Assembly (NCBI RefSeq): GCF_017498485.1
Contig: NZ_CP071795.1
Span: forward strand, 3,780,501 to 3,844,500
Direction of reading: 5' to 3'
Length of the DNA: 64,000 bases
Origin: Polaribacter batillariae
GTDB lineage: Bacteria > Bacteroidota > Bacteroidia > Flavobacteriales > Flavobacteriaceae
The translations under genes and the position numbers were made by a program. Shown piece after piece: positions 18,280-27,200 of the stretch. The notes under the pieces were generated by a model. That model saw only the letters and a program-made list of their open reading frames with translations. It had not been told where the DNA came from and did no database searches. Position 1 is the first letter of the stretch; each line of letters starts with the position of its first letter.

Positions 18280-20307
18280 TTGCAAACAACAACTATTTTA
18301 TACATTTTTATTGCTTTATTGTTCGCTATTTCCATAGCTTTTTTTCAATATTATTACAACGTAAAAAATAAGAGAAAAGTTACAATTTTATTATTTGCTC
18401 TAAAATCATTAAGTATTTTTTTGATTTTATTGCTACTAATAAACCCTACAATAAAAAAAACAACTTTAGTAAACACAAAACCAACTTTGGCTGTTTTGGT
18501 AGATAATTCTAAATCAGTTACTTTTTTTAAAGAAGTTAAAAATGTAAAAGAAATACTAAATACAATTGCAAAAAACAAAGAATTAAATTCAAAATTTACA
18601 ATCGAAACATTTTCTTTTGGAGAAAACATACAAGTTTTAGACTCACTTTCATTCGATAATAACAATACCAATATTTACGAAGCAATTGCCTCTATAAATG
18701 AATTAAATAAAGGTAAAAATGCGCCAATTTTAATAATTTCTGATGGCAACCAAACCATTGGAAACGACTACGAATATGTAAATTCGAAACAGCAAATTTA
18801 CCCAGTTGTAATTGGCGATACAACAAAATATAAAGATCTAAAAATTAAGCAATTAAACGTAAATAAATACAGTTATATAAAAAACAAGTTTCCTGTTGAA
18901 GTAATTTTAAATTATGAAGGAGAAGAAACCGTAAAAAGCAAATTTTCGATTTTTAGTGGAAAAAAAACAGTATTTTCTAAAAACCTAACATTTTCGAAAT
19001 TAGAAAACTCGAAAACAATTACCGCAAATTTAACTTCCAATAAAGAAGGGGTAAATTACTATACAGCAAGCATTCGAAAAATCGAAGGCGAAAAAAACAC
19101 ACGAAACAATACCAAAAGTTTTTCTATAGAAGTAATTAACGAGCAGACTAAAGTGTTAATTCTGTCTTCCATTTTACACCCAGATTTAGGAACATTTAAA
19201 AAAGCCATAGAAAGTAACAAACAGCGTTCTGTAGAAGTGCAATTGGCACATAAGTTTAATGGTCAAATTAATGATTATCAATTGGTTATTTTATTTCAAC
19301 CCAATTACCAATTCCGTGTTGTTTTAGATCGAATTATCGAGCGAAAATCTAATTTTTTACTCGTTTCTGGTGCCAATACAGATTGGAATTTTATCAATAA
19401 AAAACAACTAGGGTTTTCTAAAAAAGCCATCAATCAAACCGAAAATTACGGAGCAACTTACAACGAATCTTTTTTAACTTTTTTTCAAAAAAATATTGGG
19501 TTTAATGAGTTTTCTCCTTTAAAAGATAAATTTGGTGATATTACATTTACAAAAGACCATCAAGATTTGTTATTACAAAATATAAATGGCGTTCAAACAC
19601 AACAACCACTGTTGTCGGTATTAGAGCAAAACAATCAAAAAACAGCGGTTTTATTCGGCGAAGGAATTTGGAAATGGCGTTCTTCGAGTTTTTTAAATTC
19701 AAATTCATTTCAAGATTTCGACCAATTTATAGGAAATTTGGTACAATATTTAGCGTCTAAAAAGAAGAGAAATCGTTTAGAAATTAATGCAGAAAGTTTG
19801 TACCCAGCAAATGCTAACATTCATATTTCTGCTTTTTATGTCGATAAAAATTACAATTTTGATGATAGAGCTTCATTAGAAATTACTATTACTAACAAAG
19901 CAACAAAAGAAGTTACAAAGCTTCCTTTTTCGTTAATAAATAAGTCTTTTCAAGCAAGTATAGAAAATCTTCCTTCAGGAGATTACAGTTATAAAGTTGC
20001 TGTTGTGGGGCAAAAAATTTCTAAATACGGACAATTTAAAGTTACCGATTACGAAATTGAAGAGCAATTTACGCACGCAAATTCAGACAAATTGCAAAAA
20101 TTAGCGCAAAAAGCAGGAGGGAAGCTGTTTTATAAAAATAAAACCAATACTCTTTTTAAAGAGCTAATGGATAATAAAGCATATTTTACAACACAAAAAT
20201 CAATTACAAAAGAACAGAATTTAATTGATTGGAAATGGATTTTATTTTTTGTGATTGGTTTGTTTACTGCAGAATGGTTTATTAGAAAATATTATGGAAA
20301 AATATAG
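18280..20307 (+). CDS. Membrane-anchored VWA-like protein
   Basis: A 675-residue protein beginning at TTG with two N-terminal transmembrane helices (about residues 5-25 and 38-58), a large extracytoplasmic part, and a C-terminal helix (WILFFVIGLFTAEWFIRKYY). Residues about 68-180 resemble a von Willebrand A fold with a MIDAS-like DNSKS (TLAVLVDNSKSVTF) and ILIISDGNQTIGND; the next part is Ig-like, then a glutamine-amidotransferase-like segment. The layout resembles the BatA-like protein at 41662 and related Bacteroidota proteins. No enzyme function can be assigned. It stands alone between two gaps. Confidence 0.6.
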   Translation: MQTTTILYIFIALLFAISIAFFQYYYNVKNKRKVTILLFALKSLSIFLILLLLINPTIKKTTLVNTKPTLAVLVDNSKSVTFFKEVKNVKEILNTIAKNKELNSKFTIETFSFGENIQVLDSLSFDNNNTNIYEAIASINELNKGKNAPILIISDGNQTIGNDYEYVNSKQQIYPVVIGDTTKYKDLKIKQLNVNKYSYIKNKFPVEVILNYEGEETVKSKFSIFSGKKTVFSKNLTFSKLENSKTITANLTSNKEGVNYYTASIRKIEGEKNTRNNTKSFSIEVINEQTKVLILSSILHPDLGTFKKAIESNKQRSVEVQLAHKFNGQINDYQLVILFQPNYQFRVVLDRIIERKSNFLLVSGANTDWNFINKKQLGFSKKAINQTENYGATYNESFLTFFQKNIGFNEFSPLKDKFGDITFTKDHQDLLLQNINGVQTQQPLLSVLEQNNQKTAVLFGEGIWKWRSSSFLNSNSFQDFDQFIGNLVQYLASKKKRNRLEINAESLYPANANIHISAFYVDKNYNFDDRASLEITITNKATKEVTKLPFSLINKSFQASIENLPSGDYSYKVAVVGQKISKYGQFKVTDYEIEEQFTHANSDKLQKLAQKAGGKLFYKNKTNTLFKELMDNKAYFTTQKSITKEQNLIDWKWILFFVIGLFTAEWFIRKYYGKI

Positions 20308-20423
20308 TGCAGAAAATGGATTTTTAACCTATTAAAAATAGTTTAACATATGTTAAAATAAGGTTAAAGAACTAATGGTTGTACTAAATTACTTTATTTT
20401 TGTAGCACAATTCCGATTTTTTT

Positions 20424-20771
20424 TTGAAACAACTATTCATCATATTATTTGTTTTTTTATTGCTTGCGCCACCAATGCAAGCACACACAGATGTTGTTGT
20501 TTTTAACGAAGTAACAAAACACCATTCTTCAAACTTAGAATTACAACACGAAGAAGCGCATCACAAAAACGATTCAAACCAAGAAAAAAATCAAGAACAC
20601 CACCATCATTGTAGCTCTATTAGCTTAATAAATATTTTTTTGCCTGTAGAAAATCAAATTCTGTTTTCTAAATTTATAGAAAACAATAAAACCATTACTT
20701 TCTATAAAAATGCAACTTATTCTTTTTACTTAAACAGCATTTTTCAGCCTCCAAGAAATTTTAAATTATAG
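20424..20771 (+). CDS. Small exported His-rich protein, probable metal binding
   Basis: A 115-residue protein starting at TTG with a signal peptide (KQLFIILFVFLLLAPPMQAH). The mature part has clustered His and acidic residues (KHHSSNLELQHEEAHHKND; EHHHHCSS). I do not recognise the family. It precedes a TonB receptor and a CDF metal exporter on the same strand, and small His-rich exported proteins are often found in such metal loci, so periplasmic Zn/Cu/Co binding is an inference. Confidence 0.55.
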   Translation: MKQLFIILFVFLLLAPPMQAHTDVVVFNEVTKHHSSNLELQHEEAHHKNDSNQEKNQEHHHHCSSISLINIFLPVENQILFSKFIENNKTITFYKNATYSFYLNSIFQPPRNFKL

Positions 20772-20927
20772 TATTCTAAAACTGTTAATACACAGTTGAA
20801 CTTTTTTTCAAAAGAAAAGGTAAAAAGGCAGTCTCTACATTTTAGAGGAATTCTATTTACTACGCAATTTTTATGCACAAAAAAGCCTGTTTACTACACA
20901 AATTTATAATTTAAAATATCAATTAAA

Positions 20928-23084
20928 ATGATTAAAAATATATTAATAACCCTATTTTTAGGCTTATTCTCTCATACAATATTGGCACAAAACACCTTAC
21001 AAGTAAAAGTAATTTCAAAAGAATTTAAAGAACCCATTTTTGGCGCAAACGTTTTTATTAAAGGCACAAATATAGGGAGTACCACCGATTTTGATGGATT
21101 GGCAAACATAAAAAATATTAAAGGTGGATTGCAAACCATTGTAGTATCTTATATTGGTTTCGAAACGGTTTCTAAAAAAATAAGTTTTCCAAGAACAAAC
21201 AATTTATTGGTAATAGAATTGCACGAAAATAAAGAATCTTTAGATGCAATTGTAATACAATCTACCAGAAGTAAAAGAAGTATTGCTAAAATACCGACAA
21301 GAATAGAGGTTGTGGGTGCAGAAGAATTAGGCGAAAAAACTGCCATGAACTCTGCAAATATTGCCATGGTTTTAAGAGAAAGTACAGGAATACAAATGCA
21401 ACAAACTTCTGCAAATTCTGCCAACCAAAGTATTAGAATTCAAGGTTTAGATGGTCGATTTACACAACTTTTAAAAGATGGTTTTCCTTTGTTTGGTGGC
21501 TTTTCTAGCGGTTTAAGTATTATGCAAATTCCGCCTTTAGATTTGCAACAAATAGAAATTATTAAAGGAAGTTCTTCTACCTTATATGGTGGAGGTGCCA
21601 TTGCTGGTTTGGTAAATTTGGTTTCGAAAAAGCCAAAAGACCAGCAAGAATTAAATATTATGTTCGATTATACTTCCAGAAACGGAAAAACAGCAAACGC
21701 ATTTTACAGCAATAAATTCAATAAATTTGGATTGACATTATACACCTCTGCCAATTTTCAAAATATTGTAGATGTAAACAACGACCACTTTTCTGACATT
21801 CCAAAAGTAAAGAGTTTTAGCATTCATCCGTCTTTATTTTATTATCCGAACGAAAATGAAACCTGGAGGCTAAGTTTAAATTCATCCATAGAAAACAGAA
21901 TTGGAGGAGATGTAAGTGTAATTAATGGAAAACCAAGTGTAGCTCACCGTTTTTTTGAAGAAAATAAATCAGAGCGTTACGCAACACAGCTTAGCTATAA
22001 CAACAATATTTCAGAAAATAAAAGCTTTCGTTTTAAAAATAGTTTAAGTTATTTTAAAAGACATTTACTGTTGCCAGATTTCCAGTTTTTAGGTACACAA
22101 TTTGCTACATTTACAGAAGCTACTTACAATTTATACAGCGAAAAATTAGATTGGGTTTTCGGAGGAAATATTATTTCAGAAAATTTTAAAGAAGAAGATA
22201 AAGCAATATTAGATCGAAGTTACAGTAAATTTACTGTTGGAGGTTTTGCACAAAATACGTGGAAATTTACAGATAATATAACCTTAGAAAGTGGTTTAAG
22301 AACCGATTATAACAACAATTATGGAACTTTTATATTGCCAAGAACTTCTTTATTTATTGAGTTTAACGATGCTGTTTCTTCGAGAATTGGAGGTGGATTG
22401 GGGTATAAAATACCAACCATTTTTACAGAAGCAGCAGAATTGCGTTCGTACGAAAATGTATTGCCAATAAATGCCAATAATTTTAAAGCAGAAACGTCTA
22501 TAGGTTTTAATGCAGATATAAATTACAAAACAAATATTTTTAATGATTATGTATCACTTTCGTTCAATCAATTATTTTTCTATACAAAATTAGAAAATTC
22601 ATTAATTTTAAAACAAAAAGAAGCAGTGTACGAATTTGTAAACGCCAATAAACCTTTAAACAGCGTTGGTTTTGAAACAAATTTAAAGTTGAAATATAAA
22701 GATTTTGTGCTATTTACCAATTATGCTTTTAATGATGTAATAATGGAGAACCATCAAAAAGCATTGACTCCCAAACACAGTTTTGGAGGCGTTTTAATGT
22801 ACGAAGTGCACGATGCTTGGAGAATTGGTTACGAAGCATATTACAAAAGTGCTCAATTTAGAAACGATAACACAAAAACACCCAATTATTGGACGATGGG
22901 TTTTATGGCAATAAAAACATTTAAAAACATTAGTTTATACGCTAATTTCGAAAACTTTACAGATACAAAACAACAAAATTATCAATCTATGATTCTGCCT
23001 CCTCACAACAACCCAACATTTACAGATATTTGGGCACCAACAGACGGATTTATTTTTAATACAGGAATTTTAATAAAACTTTAA
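20928..23084 (+). CDS. TonB-dependent outer-membrane receptor
   Basis: Outer-membrane active transport channel of 718 residues: signal peptide (MIKNILITLFLGLFSHTILA), CarboxypepD_reg-like domain (about 24-110, with VFIKGTNIGSTTDFDG), plug domain (about 125-235, with SIRIQGLDGRFTQLLKDGFP and LYGGGAIAGLVNLVSKKP), and beta-barrel ending in the expected aromatic/hydrophobic strand GFIFNTGILIKL. No SusD partner is adjacent, so it is not a polysaccharide locus. Between a His-rich exported protein and a CDF exporter, a metal chelate or siderophore-like substrate is plausible but not shown. Confidence 0.88.
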   Translation: MIKNILITLFLGLFSHTILAQNTLQVKVISKEFKEPIFGANVFIKGTNIGSTTDFDGLANIKNIKGGLQTIVVSYIGFETVSKKISFPRTNNLLVIELHENKESLDAIVIQSTRSKRSIAKIPTRIEVVGAEELGEKTAMNSANIAMVLRESTGIQMQQTSANSANQSIRIQGLDGRFTQLLKDGFPLFGGFSSGLSIMQIPPLDLQQIEIIKGSSSTLYGGGAIAGLVNLVSKKPKDQQELNIMFDYTSRNGKTANAFYSNKFNKFGLTLYTSANFQNIVDVNNDHFSDIPKVKSFSIHPSLFYYPNENETWRLSLNSSIENRIGGDVSVINGKPSVAHRFFEENKSERYATQLSYNNNISENKSFRFKNSLSYFKRHLLLPDFQFLGTQFATFTEATYNLYSEKLDWVFGGNIISENFKEEDKAILDRSYSKFTVGGFAQNTWKFTDNITLESGLRTDYNNNYGTFILPRTSLFIEFNDAVSSRIGGGLGYKIPTIFTEAAELRSYENVLPINANNFKAETSIGFNADINYKTNIFNDYVSLSFNQLFFYTKLENSLILKQKEAVYEFVNANKPLNSVGFETNLKLKYKDFVLFTNYAFNDVIMENHQKALTPKHSFGGVLMYEVHDAWRIGYEAYYKSAQFRNDNTKTPNYWTMGFMAIKTFKNISLYANFENFTDTKQQNYQSMILPPHNNPTFTDIWAPTDGFIFNTGILIKL

Positions 23085-23186
23085 AATAAATAGGCCGTTG
23101 ATTGCGTCTTTTTAAATAATTATTGGTCTATTACAAAAGCAATTAAAACAAGAAAGCAAGAGAGCATGCTCCCTTGTTACAAAAAT

Positions 23187-24080
23187 ATGGGACACAGTCA
23201 TCATCATCATCACGATTCATCATCAAAAAATATAGGAATAGCATTTTTTTTAAACCTGTTTTTTACAATTATTGAATTTATTGGAGGGTTTTACACCAAT
23301 AGTTTGGCAATTACATCTGATGCAATTCACGATCTGGGCGATAGTTTAAGTTTAGGAACGGCTTGGTATTTTCAAAAAATATCTAAGAAAAAACCAACGA
23401 AAACGTATTCTTATGGCTTCAAACGTTTTTCACTTTTAGGCGCAATAATCAATTCGGTAATCTTATTAATAGGTTCTTTTTTTATTATTTCTGAAGCAAT
23501 ACCAAGAATTATCAATCCAGAAGCATCTGATGCAAAAGGAATGATGTGGTTTGCCATTTTTGGAATTGTTATAAACGGAGCCGCAGTTTTAAAATTAAAA
23601 GAAGGAACATCTATAAACGAACGTGTTGTTTCTTTGCATATGCTAGAAGATGTTTTGGGCTGGGCAGCTGTTTTAATGGCAAGTATTGTTATGCAATATT
23701 ATGATGTTCCTGTTTTAGACCCAATTTTATCGATATTAATTGCCCTATTTATTTTATACAATGTTTTTAAAAATGGCAAAGAAAGTATTCGAATTATTTT
23801 ACAAGGAGCTCCTTTAAAAATTTCTGTAGATGATATTAAAACGAAAATTCTTCAGCATACCACCATAAAAAGCATGCACGATTGCCACTTATGGTCTATG
23901 GATGGAGAGTACAATGTGTTTACAGCTCATTTAATTATTGAAGAATCTTTAAATAGAGAAGCACAAATTGCACTTAAAACAGAAGTAAGAAGAATTTTAC
24001 ACGACAATTTTCATTTAGAGCACATAACACTAGAAATCGAATTAACAAACGAAGATTGTAGCTATATAGATTGTGTTTAA
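23187..24080 (+). CDS. CDF-family divalent cation exporter
   Basis: Inner-membrane Zn2+/H+ (or Co, Cd) antiporter. I choose ATG 23187 because the protein then opens MGHSHHHHHDSSSK, the usual His-rich N terminus; an ATG at 23166 adds seven residues. Six transmembrane segments are visible, with the two metal-site motifs in SDAIHDLGDSLSLG and SLHMLEDVLGWAAV, and a cytoplasmic C-terminal domain with a CHLWSMDGEYNVFTAHL motif. The His-rich opening favours zinc. It lies downstream of the TonB receptor on the same strand with a 102-base gap. Confidence 0.9.
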   Translation: MGHSHHHHHDSSSKNIGIAFFLNLFFTIIEFIGGFYTNSLAITSDAIHDLGDSLSLGTAWYFQKISKKKPTKTYSYGFKRFSLLGAIINSVILLIGSFFIISEAIPRIINPEASDAKGMMWFAIFGIVINGAAVLKLKEGTSINERVVSLHMLEDVLGWAAVLMASIVMQYYDVPVLDPILSILIALFILYNVFKNGKESIRIILQGAPLKISVDDIKTKILQHTTIKSMHDCHLWSMDGEYNVFTAHLIIEESLNREAQIALKTEVRRILHDNFHLEHITLEIELTNEDCSYIDCV

Positions 24081-24125
24081 TAAGTTTTAGTTGTAAATTT
24101 GATAAATTATAAAAAACAAATACAT

Positions 24126-24956
24126 ATGGCAACAAGACAACCAGAACTTAGCTTCCCAAAAGGAGGTGTTCTCTTTATTATTATAGCAGTAATTGCAGTA
24201 ATTATATTTTCGAAATCTACAGTAACAATTGGACCTGGTGAAGGAGGTGTTATTTTTGAAACATTAGGAGATGGTATAGATACAGAAAAAACATATGGAG
24301 AAGGGTTTCATTTAATGTTACCTTGGAATAAGATGATTATAAGAAAAGTGCGTCAGCAATCTATTTCCGACGAAATGAATGTACTTTCTGTAAACGGTTT
24401 AGAAGTTAAAGTAAATGGAACCATTTGGTACGAACCAGAATTTTCGAATTTAGGTTCTTTAATTAAAACCAAAGGAGAAGATTACGAGCGCGAATTGTTG
24501 GATCCAGCCATAAATGCAGCAGCAAGAAGTGTTGTAGGGCGTTACACACCAGAGCAATTGTATTCAAGCAAAAGAGATGTTATTGAGCAAGAAATTTTAG
24601 ACGAAGTAAAAAACATATTAGAAGGGCAGTTTTTAATCGTAAAAAGAGTTTTAGTTGAAGATGTAAAACTGCCAACAACCATTAGAACTGCGATTGAAAC
24701 CAAATTAAAACAAGAGCAAGAATCTTTAGAATATGAGTTTAGATTGGCAAAGGCTAAAAAAGAAGCAGAAAGACAAAAAATTGATGCCGAAGGTAAAGCA
24801 ATTGCAAATAAAATTTTAAGTGCTTCTTTAACAGAAAAAATTTTACAAGAAAAAGGTATAGATGCTACTTTAGAGTTGTCTAAATCTTCTAACAGTAAGG
24901 TTATTGTAATTGGTTCTGGAAAAGATGGTTTGCCTATTATTTTAGGAAATCAATAA
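24126..24956 (+). CDS. Prohibitin-like SPFH/Band 7 membrane protein
   Basis: One N-terminal transmembrane segment (VLFIIIAVIAVIIF) followed by the SPFH domain (VTIGPGEGGVIFETLGDG; WNKMIIRKVRQQS) and a coiled-coil (KLKQEQESLEYEFRLAKAKKEAERQ) with the prohibitin-like tail. I start at ATG 24126 (MATRQPELSFPKGG), since the in-frame ATG at 24099 adds residues with no family support. Prohibitin-like proteins form ring or scaffold complexes in the inner membrane that modulate proteases; that role is family knowledge. A terminator follows directly. Confidence 0.85.
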   Translation: MATRQPELSFPKGGVLFIIIAVIAVIIFSKSTVTIGPGEGGVIFETLGDGIDTEKTYGEGFHLMLPWNKMIIRKVRQQSISDEMNVLSVNGLEVKVNGTIWYEPEFSNLGSLIKTKGEDYERELLDPAINAAARSVVGRYTPEQLYSSKRDVIEQEILDEVKNILEGQFLIVKRVLVEDVKLPTTIRTAIETKLKQEQESLEYEFRLAKAKKEAERQKIDAEGKAIANKILSASLTEKILQEKGIDATLELSKSSNSKVIVIGSGKDGLPIILGNQ

Positions 24957-24983
24957 AAAAACAAAATTTTAAATATTTTAAAC

Positions 24984-25009
24984 ATCCAGCTTTTGCTGGA
25001 TTTTTTTTT
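24984..25009 (+). terminator. Rho-independent terminator after the SPFH gene
   Basis: ATCCAGC TTTT GCTGGAT (24984-25001) forms a 7-bp stem with a 4-base loop, followed by nine T. Confidence 0.9.
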
Positions 25010-25133
25010 GTTTAACAAGTTCTTAAGAAGTTTTGCCAAAGTTCTGTTAAACGAAAAATAAAGTGTAACTAACGAGTTGTTGTAGCGTCTTATGGGTGTA
25101 ACAAAATAAAAAACAAATTAAAATATAATAATT

Positions 25134-25262
25134 ATGAAATCAACACAAAGCATAGAAGCAGAAAACAAGAAATCAAATTCATTTGGTATCATACAATCTA
25201 AAAGATTTGCTTGGAACACAAAAAGAAAGTACAATTACAAATACATTACCACTGTATTTTAG
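25134..25262 (+). CDS. Possible small protein (42 residues)
   Basis: ATG at 25134 opens a 42-codon frame ending TAG at 25262. The product is polar at the start and then very basic and aromatic (FGIIQSKRFAWNTKRKYNYK). It is bracketed by the terminator of the SPFH gene and its own terminator 35 bases after the stop, with about 120 bases of leader. This isolated arrangement suggests a real small transcript. No family is recognised; it could instead be a non-coding RNA. Confidence 0.5.
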   Translation: MKSTQSIEAENKKSNSFGIIQSKRFAWNTKRKYNYKYITTVF

Positions 25263-25296
25263 TTAGACATTTAGTTAGTTTTTAATAGTTGATTAG

Positions 25297-25325
25297 GGTC
25301 AGAAGTTATGCTTCTGGCCTTTTTC
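25297..25325 (+). terminator. Rho-independent terminator of the small transcript
   Basis: GGTCAGAAG TTATG CTTCTGGCC forms a 9-bp stem (one G-T pair) and is followed by TTTTT. Confidence 0.8.
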
Positions 25326-25469
25326 AGTTTAAATAAATGTGTATTTTTTTCGAATCTAAAATCACTTTTTTAATTTTACTTGCTAAAAGAAAGCAAACAA
25401 ATAGCTTAAGAGAAATTTAATTATTAGATTTGGCTTTGTTTTAAATGAATTTAAAAAAAGAGGTTTTTT

Positions 25470-26273
25470 TTAGTTCTTATTAGGAATTTTATTTCTTTCA
25501 ATTTTTCCTTTTTTGTGAGCTTTGTAATTTTCGTAACAATCTAAAATTGCTTCAATTAACTGTAAATCAGATGCTTTTTTTATAAAATAGGCAGAGTAGT
25601 TACAATCCGTTAACAAATCGGAAAGTTCTTGCCTGTCCATTTCTAAATATTCCATCATAACTTCTCTGTCGAATTTACCCGCAAGCATTTTACGTAAATC
25701 GTCTTCTTTTTTTAGTTTCTGAAGTTTTTTTAGTTGCTTTGGTTTATTTCCAAAAAGGTTATAGAGAAAATCTACAGGCTGAAACAGCGCTGCAATAGGA
25801 GAGGAGAAGTCTTTGGCTCGTGGTTTTCCAACTTCGTAGGTTTGTGGCAATCCATTTATATGTATTCTTGTAAAGCGATCTTTTGGCACTTGTTTTACAT
25901 CAATTTCTAAAACGCCAATTAATTTTGTAGATTTTATAACGACTTCTTTTACCTCTTCTGGTTTTTCAAACAGGGCGATTTCGAGTTCGTTACCTTTTAA
26001 TAAGTCGTTTGTAATTTTTAATTTAATAGAAGAATAGCCTATGTAAGATACTAAAATAGTATCGTTAACTCTTGTAGGAAGTTCAAAATATCCTTTTTCG
26101 CTGGTAATCGTTCCGTTAACCGTATTTAAATTTAAAATATGTGCAGCACTCAACGCTTTTTTAGTTTCTGCATGGACAACTTGCCCTTTTAAAATTTTAA
26201 TTTGCAGGCTGTCTTTCTGTGAAAATGTGCTTAAAGAGACAAGTAAACACAAAATAAATAGTATTTTTTGCAT
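25470..26273 (-). CDS. Exported protein with CarboxypepD_reg-like domain
   Basis: A 267-residue protein with a signal peptide (MQKILFILCLLVSLSTFSQ). Residues about 27-105 form a CarboxypepD_reg-like beta-sandwich (KGQVVHAETKKALSAAHI; TSEKGYFELPTRVNDTILVSYIGYSS), the domain usually found at the start of TonB receptors but here alone. The rest (SPIAALFQPVDFLYNLFGNKPKQL onward) is helical and charged, with no family I can name. Probably periplasmic or outer-membrane associated. The function is unknown; the architecture recurs in Flavobacteriaceae. Confidence 0.7.
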   Translation of the reverse strand: MQKILFILCLLVSLSTFSQKDSLQIKILKGQVVHAETKKALSAAHILNLNTVNGTITSEKGYFELPTRVNDTILVSYIGYSSIKLKITNDLLKGNELEIALFEKPEEVKEVVIKSTKLIGVLEIDVKQVPKDRFTRIHINGLPQTYEVGKPRAKDFSSPIAALFQPVDFLYNLFGNKPKQLKKLQKLKKEDDLRKMLAGKFDREVMMEYLEMDRQELSDLLTDCNYSAYFIKKASDLQLIEAILDCYENYKAHKKGKIERNKIPNKN

Positions 26274-26476
26274 AATGCAATATTAGTAATAATCCATTAT
26301 AATTTGGTTAATTATTTCTAAAAGAAGTAGGTTTTTTTTAAAACATCAATAGGTACGAATGTAGGTACGAATTCATTTTTTTGCTTTCCAAACAACATTT
26401 TATAGTCTAGTTTTTTAGTTTTTAACTAGATTTTTAAACACTTTACTAATTGATTGTTAGTTGTTTATGGAATTTG

Positions 26477-26560
26477 TGCGCACGATAGGACTTGAACCTA
26501 CACAAACTATTGTTTACAGCCCCCTCAAGGCTGCGCGTCTACCAATTTCGCCACGTGCGC
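26477..26560 (-). tRNA. tRNA-Leu (anticodon GAG)
   Basis: On the minus strand a 7-bp acceptor stem GCGCACG/CGTGCGC, D-arm with GGTAGAC, anticodon stem CAGCC/GGCTG with loop TTGAGGG (anticodon GAG, reads CUU/CUC), a long variable arm typical of tRNA-Leu, and the T-arm GGTTCAAGTCC. The CCA tail is not encoded. The 3' end faces 26477. Confidence 0.93.
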
Positions 26561-27200
26561 ATTATTTTAAAACAAAAAAGCCAAGCTTTTGCTTAACCTT
26601 TTGGTTATACTGGGAGATAGAACTTAACACTTTAAAACCCAACACCAGTAAGCTGTTTGTTAAATTTATACCTCATAGGTATGCGTTGTACACCTTATTT
26701 GATTTATAATATGTTAAACTTAACGCTAGCTAACTGCAAATATAATTAATTTCGAGCTTTAAAAAGTATATTATTTACTTTTAACAAATAAGCGCATAAA
26801 TGCTTTTCGACACCAAAAGAGGCTTTTGTGAAGTAGCAATGCAATTTCTAAAAACTAATAAAACATTAAAAATAAACACTTTTAATCCTTAATGCAAAAA
26901 AAATATCATGCTAAGCAAACATTTAAGAGGTGTTTAATCAATTTTAAGTTTAAATTCGTTTTTTTAAATGAAAGAGACTCTGCTTCGAGATTTTCTTTAA
27001 AATTGTGATTCCCGTGAAAACGGGAATCTAAATACAGAATTTTAATTTTTGACCTTTTTGGATAAAAATAAAACCAGCGAAATACCACTGTTGCTCTGCT
27101 CAGAAAATATTTAGTTTCAAGAAATTCTTTATTATTTTTAATAGGCAATCAATAGTGATTTTTAAAATTAAGATTTAATTAAAAAAAGAATTTATACCTT
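26561..27200. other. Gene-free gap between tRNA-Leu and the dehydrogenase gene
   Basis: AT-rich, with no supported gene. It contains one strong palindrome (27007-27028) and an isolated GTTGTACACC at about 26684-26693 that matches the end of several cassette repeats elsewhere, but without a recognisable repeat body beside it. Confidence 0.5.
27007..27028. repeat. Palindrome with 9-bp stem and GAAA loop
   Basis: GATTCCCGT GAAA ACGGGAATC is a perfect hairpin with a stable tetraloop. The same wording is common between genes in flavobacterial genomes (recall), so it is likely a dispersed intergenic palindrome. There is no T run, so a terminator is less likely. Confidence 0.6.

Noticed and set aside
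26340..26400. Direct repeat GGTACGAATGTAGGTACGAAT near tRNA-Leu as an integration site
   Set aside because: It does not match the tRNA 3' end and there is no integrase or island beside it.
26461..26709. Plus-strand frame of 82 codons
   Set aside because: It is antisense to tRNA-Leu and continues into AT-rich gap sequence.
26906..27148. Minus-strand frame of 80 codons
   Set aside because: It includes the intergenic palindrome (reads DSRFHGNHNF, a well-known translation of such repeats) and has no start or family support.
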